This document shows, one piece after another, positions 24,966-33,709 of a stretch of 64,000 nucleotides of DNA (positions are counted from its first letter, which is position 1; every line of letters begins with the position of its first letter). The notes beneath the pieces were generated by a model that saw only the letters and a program-made list of their open reading frames with translations, was not told the origin of the DNA and ran no database searches. The DNA lies in assembly GCA_017404985.1 (NCBI GenBank), contig JAFRBK010000046.1, forward strand, positions 33,952 to 97,951, written 5' to 3'. This DNA comes from Clostridia bacterium. GTDB lineage: Bacteria > Bacillota > Clostridia > Christensenellales > Aristaeellaceae. The position numbers and the translations under genes were made by a program.

Positions 24966-25694
24966 TTAGATGCCGCCTTCCATGGCGGCACGTGTAACCA
25001 TCGTGATTCCGCTAACAGTCATATACTCCATATGTTTTTTCTTGCTCTTGGCCAGTATTCCTGCGCGCTCATAGCCAACATCAAAAGGCAAGTTCTGTAA
25101 AAAATCAATATCTCCGTTTCTTACAGCATCCATAACCGATTGCTCAAATTGCCTACTGATACGATGGGTTTCGTTTTCACTGTTTGAAAAGCGGTATTGA
25201 TCTATCTCCGTTTCCTGTATCGAAAATGAACTATCCAGAGAAAATGTTGCGCGAATGATATCTTCTTGTCTTAGTTGTCTGCCCGTAAGAAAGAGAAAAA
25301 CAATTTCCATTTCAGTTATCAAACGAAACAAAGAAGCTGTGGGGAGATAAAGGCTTCTCGCTTTAAGTCCATACCTTTCCATGATTTGATGAAGCTCTGT
25401 TATATTGATTGGCGTTTCTGAAAACGGACCCCAAATACAAAACACATCATCCACGCCTACGAAGCCAAATGTCATGCCATATTCATCTTGTAGCACACAT
25501 GGTAAATTCGCCCGTCTCCAGTGCTCAATAAAAGGCCCCACCATTTCATGCGTTAAGGTCATAATGCTGTCAGCACTTTTCTGCGCAGAGGAAAACAGAA
25601 GTTCCCCACTTCGATTGTAAATATACATGGGAGTACCATCTAACTCTGCGACTTTACTCATCAGGTATTCAATGCCAGTCACAATCCTTCTCAC
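24966..25694 (-). pseudogene. truncated AraC-family sensor fragment
   Basis: 242 residues that match the N-terminal sensing half of the large AraC regulators of gut Firmicutes (GTPMYIYNRSGELLFSS; LPTASLFRLITEMEIVFLF; ending KKHMEYMTVSGITMVTRAAMEGGI). In full-length members the helix-turn-helix domain begins soon after this last block; here a stop codon follows at once and no HTH is found in the next 200 bases in any frame. It is AT-richer than its neighbours. Either a decayed gene or a ligand-sensing remnant. GTG start, weak ribosome site. Confidence 0.6.
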
Positions 25695-25758
25695 CTTCTA
25701 TTCACCGTGACTTACTGAAAATATTTTTGTTTGTTTTGCCTTTCATTCATACTGAACA

Positions 25759-27966
25759 TTATTTTGTTTTCAGATAAAACCAGCAATACAGCACCCATGC
25801 ATGGGGATGCGCACAATAAACGGGAATGTTGGCATAGGAAAGGGATTGATCAGGCAATCCCACTTCCGGGATCAGGGAAGATTCCACTTGATCCGCCGCA
25901 GACCAATAGGAGGTCCAATACTGCGGGTACGCTTCGGACAGGCGACGCAGGGTCATTTGGTGAAGCAGGCGATCAGCTTCAGCAGGATCAAACTGAGACA
26001 CCCCGATGATCACCGGCCCATTCAATGCCCACCAGAAGCCGCCGTTTTCCCGGGAGCCTTTATCAAATTCTGGATCGTCAAATTCCGGCTGCTCCTGCTC
26101 ACGGGCACCAAGCGTTTCTCCCTGATACAGCCGCTTTTGCATTTCCTGGAATAAATGGCGCTTGGCACTTGCGGGAATTTCCGCAATTTGCAGTGTAAAA
26201 CCCATCGGCTCCAGGAACATATTGGTTTCGCCGTAGGCTTTTCCGTTAAAGTACATTCTGCGGGGAAAGGCACGCTCGCCCATATCGGCCAAATACGCAT
26301 TGAGGATACGGGTGCGATACTGCTCCATACTGGCCGCCAATCTGCGCAAAGCCTCTGATTGCTCTGACAGCGCGTCCGCCGCGCTTTGAAGCTGCGGTAT
26401 CAGCGTTTGCAATATGGCAATCGCCATCGCGGAATTCATATGGGATTCTCCCGTCAGGACGACATTGTTGTACGGTACTTTTTCGATGTAGTAGACCGCG
26501 TCGTTCCAATCCGAATTCAATAGACGGATCAGGCCATGGCTGCCGGTGTCCACGGTATCCCGCAGGAAGATAAAGCACTTTTCCGCCAATTCAGCCACCT
26601 GCATGGGTGCCATATCCCGCACGGGATAGGGTTGCACCGTTTCCGAAAGGAAGGTGACGTCCTCCGTAACCCTTAAATATTCCGAGAGGAGCAGCAGGAA
26701 AAACAGCTGCTGATCGCTGGTGAAATACCGCTCGTTGTCCGCATATCCATTTCCATATTCGATGAGCCGGATCTCCCCAAAGGGCGTGGTGCGCTTGAGC
26801 ATATATCTGAGCACGCTCTTCGCCAGCTGCTGATTGTAATACACCAGCGGCAAGGCGTGTTGAAAATTATCACGCGCGCTGGCGTGAACGCCCCAATCAT
26901 AATCGTATATTGTTCCCTGGGGGATCTTGGTTTCATCATAATATTCGCTGTAGGTGGCCATAGCCTCCAGGCAGTATGCGTGCCAGCGAAGCTCCTGCCG
27001 GAGCATTTCATCGGGCTCATTTTCCAGGCGGGGAAGCGCTTTCAGCCAATCTTCCGAAAACGCGCCACCCATCCCATCCATTGTTTTTCCGTTCAGTAAT
27101 TCCTGGCAGATGCGATCCTGCGTGGAAACGCCCTCCTCAAAGGAAAACCCGATCACCATTTGAAGCTGTTTTGTTTCCTGAGGCGCTAAAGCAAAGGTGC
27201 ATTGGGCTGCGAGCCGATGCGGATCGCAGGTCAATGTGATCGCCTCATCCGCCGCATGGAGAAAGACCTCGGGCGGAAAACCGTCGATCACGGCCATCGC
27301 TTTCCGTTCTGGGATCAGCAGCGGGTCATCGCTTTCTGCACAAATGTGGACGCTCACGGTGCGCCCATCGGGGCTTTGCCGATCATCATAGCGATAACGC
27401 AGCGGCAGGTTTTCTTCCGGCTGCGTTTGATGCCGGATTTCTGCGAAATGAACGCCGATAGATTCCTGATAAACGCATTGAATGGCAGCCGTCCCTTGGT
27501 TTTTCACCTCAACCGTCAGCAAAAAGCCCGACGCACCCTGATAGGGATCAGTGGACGGCTTTGCCGAGAGCTTACGGGTGACGGCAACCTCCCTGATCTG
27601 ATAGGCATAAGAGGCAAAACCGCAGCCGAAAATGCGCTGGCAAACATTTGGTTCAGCGGCGAGGGACTTGAGCCCTGTCAGCTCCTTGGGTTCCCCATTG
27701 ATGGAAATGGAGGCTGCATTCATACCGCTGTTGCGCCCGTTTCCCTGATTCAGCCGTGCCCAGGAGCGCTGGCCAGAAATCAGTTCGTATTCCCCGCTAA
27801 CGTGGGCAAATAATGTCATGCGATAATTTCCCAGCAGAAACCAGGGGTCCTCCGGCAATTTCACGGGTTTGCCGTTTTCTAATGCAGCCTGATAAGGCAA
27901 ATGCCCCGTATATTCAAAGCACGGCAGACCTGCCGAATCATTCCTCCAGACGCCCAGCTGATTCAT
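25759..27966 (-). CDS. GH94-like glycoside phosphorylase (GH36-type catalytic fold)
   Basis: 735 residues: an N-terminal beta-sandwich (about 1-280), a linker and an (alpha/alpha)6 barrel. LLNSDWNDAVYYIEKVPYNN corresponds to the GDWNDG catalytic-acid block of cellobiose and chitobiose phosphorylases, and WWALNGPVIIGVSQF to a later conserved block. The family phosphorolyses beta-linked disaccharides to sugar-1-phosphates. No signal peptide, so substrates must be cytoplasmic. Last gene of the island operon; start overlaps the HAD stop by ATGA. The HAD enzyme next to it resembles sugar-1-phosphate phosphatases, which fits. Specificity unknown. Confidence 0.75.
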   Translation of the reverse strand: MNQLGVWRNDSAGLPCFEYTGHLPYQAALENGKPVKLPEDPWFLLGNYRMTLFAHVSGEYELISGQRSWARLNQGNGRNSGMNAASISINGEPKELTGLKSLAAEPNVCQRIFGCGFASYAYQIREVAVTRKLSAKPSTDPYQGASGFLLTVEVKNQGTAAIQCVYQESIGVHFAEIRHQTQPEENLPLRYRYDDRQSPDGRTVSVHICAESDDPLLIPERKAMAVIDGFPPEVFLHAADEAITLTCDPHRLAAQCTFALAPQETKQLQMVIGFSFEEGVSTQDRICQELLNGKTMDGMGGAFSEDWLKALPRLENEPDEMLRQELRWHAYCLEAMATYSEYYDETKIPQGTIYDYDWGVHASARDNFQHALPLVYYNQQLAKSVLRYMLKRTTPFGEIRLIEYGNGYADNERYFTSDQQLFFLLLLSEYLRVTEDVTFLSETVQPYPVRDMAPMQVAELAEKCFIFLRDTVDTGSHGLIRLLNSDWNDAVYYIEKVPYNNVVLTGESHMNSAMAIAILQTLIPQLQSAADALSEQSEALRRLAASMEQYRTRILNAYLADMGERAFPRRMYFNGKAYGETNMFLEPMGFTLQIAEIPASAKRHLFQEMQKRLYQGETLGAREQEQPEFDDPEFDKGSRENGGFWWALNGPVIIGVSQFDPAEADRLLHQMTLRRLSEAYPQYWTSYWSAADQVESSLIPEVGLPDQSLSYANIPVYCAHPHAWVLYCWFYLKTK

Positions 27967-28571
27967 GTTGTTTCCCTCTTGATTCTTTCAATTTCCCGCG
28001 CAGCCTGCTGCTGATTTTGAAATACGATCCCATGCAGCCCCACCGATATTGCGGCAGCCACATTGACAGTGGAATCATCCAGAAATACACATTCTTCGGC
28101 CCGAAGCTGGTAGCGAACCAGCAGCAGGCGATAGATCGCGGGATCGGGCTTGATCATCCGCTCCAGCCAAGACAATACTTTGCCATCTACGAGGTGTAGA
28201 AAGCCCAATTCGCTTTGACAACCGTTGTAAATCAGATCAGAAATGTTGGACAGACAGAACACCCGGAATCCTTCCGTCTGCAAAGATCGAATCCAGCTTT
28301 CAGCATAAGGATAGGCCACGATGAAATCAGCAGCGTCCTGAAATACGGTGCGCAGGATTTCTTCATCCTGAGAATCGTTTTCGACAAAAGCGTCCAAAAT
28401 CCTTTCAAAAGGCCATACGCCCCGGTCCAGTTCCCGCCATGCAGGGCTGAAAAAGGTAGCGTTGGCTACCCGATTCGCTGTTTCCCCGTCCAGGCCCTTC
28501 CGCTGGAAGAAAGCCTGATAATTGGATTTCACCAGCACGTCGCCAATATCCAGAATGATGTTTTTGATCAT
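27963..28571 (-). CDS. HAD-IA phosphatase, YihX-like
   Basis: 202 residues. Motif I LDIGDVLV (Asp nucleophile and Asp acid/base), motif II CLSNIS, motif III lysine in MIKPDP, motif IV FLDDS. The insert and LERMIKPDPAIYRLLL are characteristic of the YihX (alpha-glucose-1-phosphatase) group. With a phosphorylase as the next gene, dephosphorylation of a sugar-1-phosphate is a plausible role; a phosphoglycolate-type housekeeping role cannot be excluded. Thirteen bases after the activase gene. Confidence 0.82.
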   Translation of the reverse strand: MIKNIILDIGDVLVKSNYQAFFQRKGLDGETANRVANATFFSPAWRELDRGVWPFERILDAFVENDSQDEEILRTVFQDAADFIVAYPYAESWIRSLQTEGFRVFCLSNISDLIYNGCQSELGFLHLVDGKVLSWLERMIKPDPAIYRLLLVRYQLRAEECVFLDDSTVNVAAAISVGLHGIVFQNQQQAAREIERIKRETT

Positions 28572-28583
28572 TGCGTTTCCTCC

Positions 28584-29492
28584 CTATCCGCCGATGGTGA
28601 CGATCAGCCCCAGCTTTCTTCCCATATCCGCATAAGACTGGAGCGTTTCCGGGGAAAGGCTTTTTTTCTCAGGGAATGGGTAATCCTGGCCCAACTGGGC
28701 GTACTTGGTCATGCCCAGGGTGTGGTAAGGCAGCAGATCCACCCGGGAAATGCCCAGGCGCAGCGCCACATCCAGAATGGCCCGGATTTCATTCTCCGTA
28801 TGATTGAGCGTTGGAATCACCGGCACCCGGACGACGAGCTTCTGCGCGTCATACTTTGCGATGATCTTCAGGTTTTTCAGCACCAGTTCCAGGCTTCCGC
28901 CAGTAAATCGCCGGAATTTTTCAGCGTCCGCCGTTTTCACGTCGAACAGGAATCGTTCCGTCCAGGGCAGCGCTTTTTCGATCGCTTCGGCGGGCACATG
29001 ACCGCAGGTTTCAAAATCCACTGGGATTTGATGGGCTTTACAATCCTGCAAAAGCGGCAGCAGCGCCTTGATATGCAGCAGCGCTTCTCCGCCGGAAAGC
29101 GTCAGCCCCCCATGGGTCTGCTTGTAATAATCCGCGTCCCGAACGACGATCGCAAATATTTCATCGGCTGTCATCCATTGGCCGCTGATTTTCAGCGCCG
29201 CCTGGGGGCATGCTGCTGCGCAGGCACCGCAACGGACGCAGCTGCCACGGTCGATCTGCGCATGGCCGTCCTCCAAAGAAACAGCGTGCTGCGGGCAGCA
29301 CTGTACGCACGTCCCGCAGCCAACGCATTTCTTTGGGAGGAACATCAATTTTTTGCCGATCACCTGAGATTCCGGGTTGGCGCACCAGGGACAACGCAGG
29401 GGGCAGCCCTGAAGAAAAACGGCCGTGCGGATGCCTTCGCCGTCATGGATGGCGAAACGCTCGATGTTAAATACCGGCAGCTTTTCCGTCAT
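28584..29492 (-). CDS. glycyl-radical enzyme activating protein (radical SAM)
   Basis: 302 residues from the ATG that overlaps the radical enzyme's stop (ATGA), behind GAGGAAAGG. Radical SAM cluster motif CPLRCPWC (CxxxCxxC), then two ferredoxin-type 4Fe-4S motifs (CVGCGTCVQCCP; CVRCGACAAACP), as in activases of non-PFL glycyl-radical enzymes. GGLTLSGGEALL is the SAM-binding GGE motif. It installs the glycyl radical on the adjacent enzyme by reductive SAM cleavage; oxygen-sensitive. Confidence 0.93.
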   Translation of the reverse strand: MTEKLPVFNIERFAIHDGEGIRTAVFLQGCPLRCPWCANPESQVIGKKLMFLPKKCVGCGTCVQCCPQHAVSLEDGHAQIDRGSCVRCGACAAACPQAALKISGQWMTADEIFAIVVRDADYYKQTHGGLTLSGGEALLHIKALLPLLQDCKAHQIPVDFETCGHVPAEAIEKALPWTERFLFDVKTADAEKFRRFTGGSLELVLKNLKIIAKYDAQKLVVRVPVIPTLNHTENEIRAILDVALRLGISRVDLLPYHTLGMTKYAQLGQDYPFPEKKSLSPETLQSYADMGRKLGLIVTIGG

Positions 29493-31801
29493 GCGAAGCA
29501 CCTTTCCTCGTCATACAAACTGCGGCTGAGCAATTCCTCCTGTACCGTCCGATCTAGGTTGACGAACACCGCGGAATAACCGGCCACCCGGACAATAAGA
29601 TCGGGATATTTTTCCGGGTGGATTATGGCGTCCTCCAACTGGCCTTTATCCACCACGGTCACCATCAGGTGGCAGCCCCCCTTGGCGAAATAGACCTTGA
29701 AAAGCTGCTCGATCAGCGCTTTGTTGCCATTGAACATAGAACGGGAGAACTTGATATTCTGTACGGAACCGGCATGGTATTTGGCGTCGAAGGTGGACAG
29801 GGAATTGAGCAGCGCCGTGGGACCGCCTTTGTCCGCACCGCCTTGGGGATTGTTGGCGGGGTTCATGTACATCCCGCTGAGCCGTCCATCCGGGGAGGCG
29901 GAGGTACGCAGGCCCCATTCGGTGTTCAGTGAATTGTTGCTGATCACGATCAGGAAATACTGCATCCCGATGGAGATACCCCGATCCCGGATGCCCTTGG
30001 ACACAAATTCGTACAGATCATTAGCCATGCCGTCCGCCGTATCCAGATCGTTGCCGTACTTATCGCAGTTCAGGCAGTCCCGCCGGATGGTGTCATAGCC
30101 CTCAAAATTGTGCAGGATGGCTTCCTCCAGCTGAGGCAGGGTATATTTTTTCTGGTCAAACACCAGAGATTTTACGGCCCATAGGGAATCGGAGGCGTTG
30201 ATGTTGCCGTAGGTTTCGCAGGTGCCGCCCAGATACCGGACGCCTCCATCAAGGAGCGCACGGCCCCGTTCAATGCAGTCGTCCATCAGGATGGAGTTGA
30301 ACAGGAAGCTGACGTGCTCGTTCATGACGCCATAGGAGCGGTATTGGGCCTGGGCGGACAGATCCATGTAATAATTCAATAGTTCCTTATAGCCCGCGTA
30401 GAATTCCTCGAAGGAATGAATCTCCGCCATGTTCCGGGGCTGGATGGGCCCCAGCTTGTTCTGACCGTCCATGGGATCAATGCCGTTATTCATGTAGATA
30501 TTCAGGATTTTGAGCAGATTGATGCAAATATTGGGCGTGCCGGTGCTTTGCCCCCACAGCACGAATTCCGTGCAGCCAAAGGGCACGTACCGCTGGGCGG
30601 TTTCCTCGTCCACCCGCATCCCATATGCTACCGCGGGCACGTTCACTTCGTCGTTATAGAGCGTGGGATAGGTGGCCCCCACGCCCAGGGCGTCCAGCGC
30701 TTCTTTCCAAGTCTGTTCATCGGTATCATTGGTCAAGCGCAGGGTGAATTGGGGCTCCACATAGCGGCAGTCCTTGCACACCTTCATGGCGATATGCAGG
30801 AAACGATCTGCTTCCTGGGGATGCTTCCTGCCTTTGCCGCCCACAATGACCCGGCCGTTGACCGTGGTGCGGCGGTTTTCGATCATGGTCCACAGGGACT
30901 TGATATACTGATAGGCTTCCTCCTCCGTCAGCACGCCGCTGTCCAGATCGCGGCACAGATAGGGCCCCAGGAAATCGTCCAGCCGGCCATAATTGATCAC
31001 GCCAGCCAGCAGTGCGTAGAGCCACAGAAGCTGCAAAGCCTCATGGAAGGTGCGAGGCGTCTCGGTGCGGATGTGTGCAAGGCCGTCAGCGATGCGCTGG
31101 AGCTCCGCCCGGCGCTTGATATTGCTTTCCGACAACTCTGCCATCTGGCTGAGCGCCTTTTCCCGCAGGGCGTCGGCGCTTTGTGTCACGATGTCCAGAC
31201 AAGCAAGGGACGCCTGATAAAAATCATTGTCGGGCTGGCCTTGCAGCTTCTTTTCGATCATGGCCCGCAGCCCTGATACGCCGTTTTCCAGGAGCTTGGG
31301 ATAATCCAGCATCATCCCGGACAGACGGGCCGTGGCAATCAGGGGGTATTCGGTATCGATGAAGCGCCCGATGGTGGTGTCCGTCAGCACTTCCCGGCAA
31401 TAGAGGGTTTTCAGGTCATGATCCAGCCAGTATTGATATAGCGTTTCCACCCGATCCGCGTATTCCTGACCCAAGGCGGTGATTTCCTTCTGGAAAGCCC
31501 GCAGCTTATTGAACACGCAGTAGTGGCCCACGCCGCCTACAGACGTGACCGTGCCAAACCCGATGGGCAGAAAATCCAGCCGCCCGGCGATCAGGTCCTG
31601 ATCTTCAATGGAGCGGAACAGGATAGGGAAAATGACCTTCAGGCATTCCACTTCCCGGCGGGCGTTGGAACCACCGGTAAATTGCCGATGAACAGCCGTA
31701 TAGCGCTCCATGATTTTTAGCTGCTCAAGCAGTGGCTTTTCGCAGGGGATCTTTTTGCTGACTTCTACGTTTTGCGCGCCTTCCACATCGAATTTTGCCA
31801 T
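29489..31801 (-). CDS. glycyl-radical enzyme, subfamily unassigned
   Basis: 770 residues, full length for the PFL/glycerol-dehydratase superfamily. The thiyl loop reads YVPFGCTEFVLWG, giving the Cys-x-Glu pair seen in eliminating and lyase members (CVE in glycerol dehydratase and choline lyase) rather than the Cys-Cys of pyruvate formate-lyase. The glycyl loop is VRVAGYSAVFVNLD near the C-terminus. Substrate loop residues do not match any subfamily I recognise. Genes around it are for sugar handling (ROK kinase, NanE-like epimerase, phosphorylase), so a phosphorylated or free sugar derivative may be its substrate. Good ribosome site (AGAGGAAC). Confidence 0.92.
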   Translation of the reverse strand: MAKFDVEGAQNVEVSKKIPCEKPLLEQLKIMERYTAVHRQFTGGSNARREVECLKVIFPILFRSIEDQDLIAGRLDFLPIGFGTVTSVGGVGHYCVFNKLRAFQKEITALGQEYADRVETLYQYWLDHDLKTLYCREVLTDTTIGRFIDTEYPLIATARLSGMMLDYPKLLENGVSGLRAMIEKKLQGQPDNDFYQASLACLDIVTQSADALREKALSQMAELSESNIKRRAELQRIADGLAHIRTETPRTFHEALQLLWLYALLAGVINYGRLDDFLGPYLCRDLDSGVLTEEEAYQYIKSLWTMIENRRTTVNGRVIVGGKGRKHPQEADRFLHIAMKVCKDCRYVEPQFTLRLTNDTDEQTWKEALDALGVGATYPTLYNDEVNVPAVAYGMRVDEETAQRYVPFGCTEFVLWGQSTGTPNICINLLKILNIYMNNGIDPMDGQNKLGPIQPRNMAEIHSFEEFYAGYKELLNYYMDLSAQAQYRSYGVMNEHVSFLFNSILMDDCIERGRALLDGGVRYLGGTCETYGNINASDSLWAVKSLVFDQKKYTLPQLEEAILHNFEGYDTIRRDCLNCDKYGNDLDTADGMANDLYEFVSKGIRDRGISIGMQYFLIVISNNSLNTEWGLRTSASPDGRLSGMYMNPANNPQGGADKGGPTALLNSLSTFDAKYHAGSVQNIKFSRSMFNGNKALIEQLFKVYFAKGGCHLMVTVVDKGQLEDAIIHPEKYPDLIVRVAGYSAVFVNLDRTVQEELLSRSLYDEERCFA

Positions 31802-31817
31802 GATGTTCCTCTTTTCG

Positions 31818-32552
31818 TTAATGCTTGCTCCGTTCAGCGTCGCGCCAGTTATCCTGTAAGCCGCCCATCAGATCCACAAATCGTTTGGCGATCAAGTGCG
31901 GGCGGGTGATGGCGCTGCCCACCACCACAGCATCGGCCCCCAGGTACAGGCACTTGATGGCATCCTCCGGGGTGTAAATATGGCCCTCCATGACGATAAA
32001 AGCCTTGTCGCAAAAGTCCCGGCACATCCGGGCAAACTCCCGAAGGTTGGGCTCCTCAATATGCTTGGTGGCTTCGGTATAGCCATACAGGGTGGGGCCC
32101 ACGATGTCCGCACCCATCTCCACCGCCCGCTTGGCTTCGTCATAGGTGGAAACGTCGGCAAAGATCAGGGCGTCGGGAATTTCCTTCTGTACGATGGGCA
32201 AAAGCTCCCAGGCAGGCCGTCCTTCGTGGGTGATCTGTTCGGTGCAGTCCAGGGCGATGATGTCTGCCCCCGCTTCCCACACCTGCTTTGCGGCGTCCAG
32301 AGTGGGGGTAATAAACACGTCTGTATCGTCGTGCCAGATCTTATACAGGCCGATCAGGGGCAGATCCACCTGCTCCTTAATCATTTTGATCTGATCCGGG
32401 GAATTGGCCCGAATACCAACTGCGCCTGCCCATTGGGCGGCTTTGGCCATTTTCAATACGAAATCCATGGAATATACCGGGTCATCGGGCTGCACCTGGC
32501 AGGAAACGATCAGGCCGCCCTTCAGTTTTTCTAACAGCGCTTTATTCTTCAT
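31818..32552 (-). CDS. NanE-like N-acylmannosamine-6-phosphate 2-epimerase
   Basis: 244 residues from the ATG behind GGAGGCAAGG. GGLIVSCQVQP at the N-terminus, LIGLYKIWHDD with the catalytic lysine position, IALDCTEQ, and VVGSAITRP at the phosphate site match the NanE TIM-barrel family (ManNAc-6-P to GlcNAc-6-P). It differs from typical NanE at several loops, notably GIRANSPDQI and MEGHIYTP (NanE usually has AEGRYNTP), so the substrate could be a different 2-substituted hexose phosphate. Seventeen bases before the radical enzyme gene. Confidence 0.8.
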   Translation of the reverse strand: MKNKALLEKLKGGLIVSCQVQPDDPVYSMDFVLKMAKAAQWAGAVGIRANSPDQIKMIKEQVDLPLIGLYKIWHDDTDVFITPTLDAAKQVWEAGADIIALDCTEQITHEGRPAWELLPIVQKEIPDALIFADVSTYDEAKRAVEMGADIVGPTLYGYTEATKHIEEPNLREFARMCRDFCDKAFIVMEGHIYTPEDAIKCLYLGADAVVVGSAITRPHLIAKRFVDLMGGLQDNWRDAERSKH

Positions 32553-32571
32553 CTGTCCTTGCCTCCAATTC

Positions 32572-33540
32572 TTATTGTTTCCGTCTATCCATTCCGTACT
32601 TTTCCAGCATAGCCGCCCCGATGATCCCCGCATCGTTTCCCGCCTGGGCCAATCGAAGCTCCGGGATGCCGATTTCTGCAGCGGCAAACGTGGATTCCTG
32701 CACCTTTTCCCTGATCGGGTTCAGCAGCAGATCTCCCGCTTTGGCCACGCCGCCCCCCAGGATCACCGCCTCCGGGCGGAAAATGGCGATGAAATTGCCA
32801 ATGGCGGCTGCAAGCTGGGAAAGATACATATCCCAGATTTCCAAAGCGGTCTGATCACCCAGCTGAACAGCCTCCGTTACCATTCGCGCTTCCAGCTTTC
32901 GGATGTCATGATGGCATAAATCCCACAAAATCGTTCCGCCCGTCAGCATTTCCTGAGCCGTTTCCTTGAGCCCACGGGCGGAGCAATAGCCGTCGATGCA
33001 GCCCATTTGTCCGCAGGTACATTTTCTTCCCCGGAAAAACAGCTTGGTATGGCCCAATTCTGCGCCTAGCCCATCTGCGCCGCTATAGATGCGTCCATTC
33101 AGGATGATCCCACCGCCAACGCCTGTTCCCAGCGTCAGCATGACCACGGTTTGAAAATCCTTCGCCGCACCGGCTACCGTTTCTCCCAGCACGGCGCAGT
33201 TGGCATCGTTTTCGATAAAAATGGGCAGATCGATGCGAGGCTCCAGATATTGATAAATCGGCACGTTCCGCCAGCCGAAGCAGTTAGCATGCACCAATAA
33301 GCCGGTTTGGGGATTTACATAGCTTGGCATTCCGATACCCCAGGAAGCCATATCCCGGAGGGTAAGCCCGGCGCTTTCCACCGCCATCAGGGATACCTTC
33401 GCCATATCAGCGGAGATCTCTTCTATGCTTCGTCCCGCCCCCGCAGGCAGCACGGCATGGCTGATCACCCTGCCTTCTTCATCCACCACCCCGGCAGATA
33501 AATTGGTGCCTCCTACATCGAGACCAATGTCGTAGCGCAT
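32572..33540 (-). CDS. ROK-family sugar kinase
   Basis: 322 residues. N-terminal ATP-binding DVGGTNLSAGVVD, catalytic region ENDANCAVLGE, LGTGVGGGII, and the zinc motif HTKLFFRGRKCTCGQMGC (CxCGxxGC). ROK kinases phosphorylate glucose, ManNAc, allose and related hexoses at O6. With a NanE-like enzyme as the next gene, a ManNAc kinase-type step is the natural guess. First gene of the operon, divergent from the AraC regulator. No HTH domain, so an enzyme rather than a regulator. Confidence 0.88.
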   Translation of the reverse strand: MRYDIGLDVGGTNLSAGVVDEEGRVISHAVLPAGAGRSIEEISADMAKVSLMAVESAGLTLRDMASWGIGMPSYVNPQTGLLVHANCFGWRNVPIYQYLEPRIDLPIFIENDANCAVLGETVAGAAKDFQTVVMLTLGTGVGGGIILNGRIYSGADGLGAELGHTKLFFRGRKCTCGQMGCIDGYCSARGLKETAQEMLTGGTILWDLCHHDIRKLEARMVTEAVQLGDQTALEIWDMYLSQLAAAIGNFIAIFRPEAVILGGGVAKAGDLLLNPIREKVQESTFAAAEIGIPELRLAQAGNDAGIIGAAMLEKYGMDRRKQ

Positions 33541-33564
33541 GAAATCCGCCTCCCTTCAAGGATC

Positions 33565-33667
33565 ATTATAGAACGGGGGCGGCAGTACATCAATACTTGA
33601 AAACGCCATAAAGTTTATTCAAAATGCTTTGATCGTTCTTGACAGGAAGCCGATTATCTGATTCAAT
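33565..33667. promoter_or_regulatory. divergent promoters of the glycyl-radical operon and AraC gene
   Basis: Minus strand: TTGATG, 17 bases, TATAAT (33565-33593) for the ROK gene. Plus strand: TTGACA (33639), 17 bases, TTCAAT (33662) for the AraC gene. Between them lies TTGAAAACGCCATAAAGTTT, an AT-rich stretch where an AraC dimer could bind. Confidence 0.65.
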
Positions 33668-33709
33668 AAAGGCAGCTGATTCCGTTTGGTTTCGCAAGGA
33701 GGAAAAGAA

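Noticed and set aside
29489-31801. Pyruvate formate-lyase
   Set aside because: The active loop has Cys-Thr-Glu, not the Cys-Cys pair, and the activase has extra ferredoxin clusters absent from PFL activase.
31818-33540. Sialic acid catabolic operon based on NanE-like and ROK genes
   Set aside because: No NanA lyase, NagA/NagB or sialic acid transporter is present, and the glycyl-radical enzyme and GH94-like gene do not fit that pathway.
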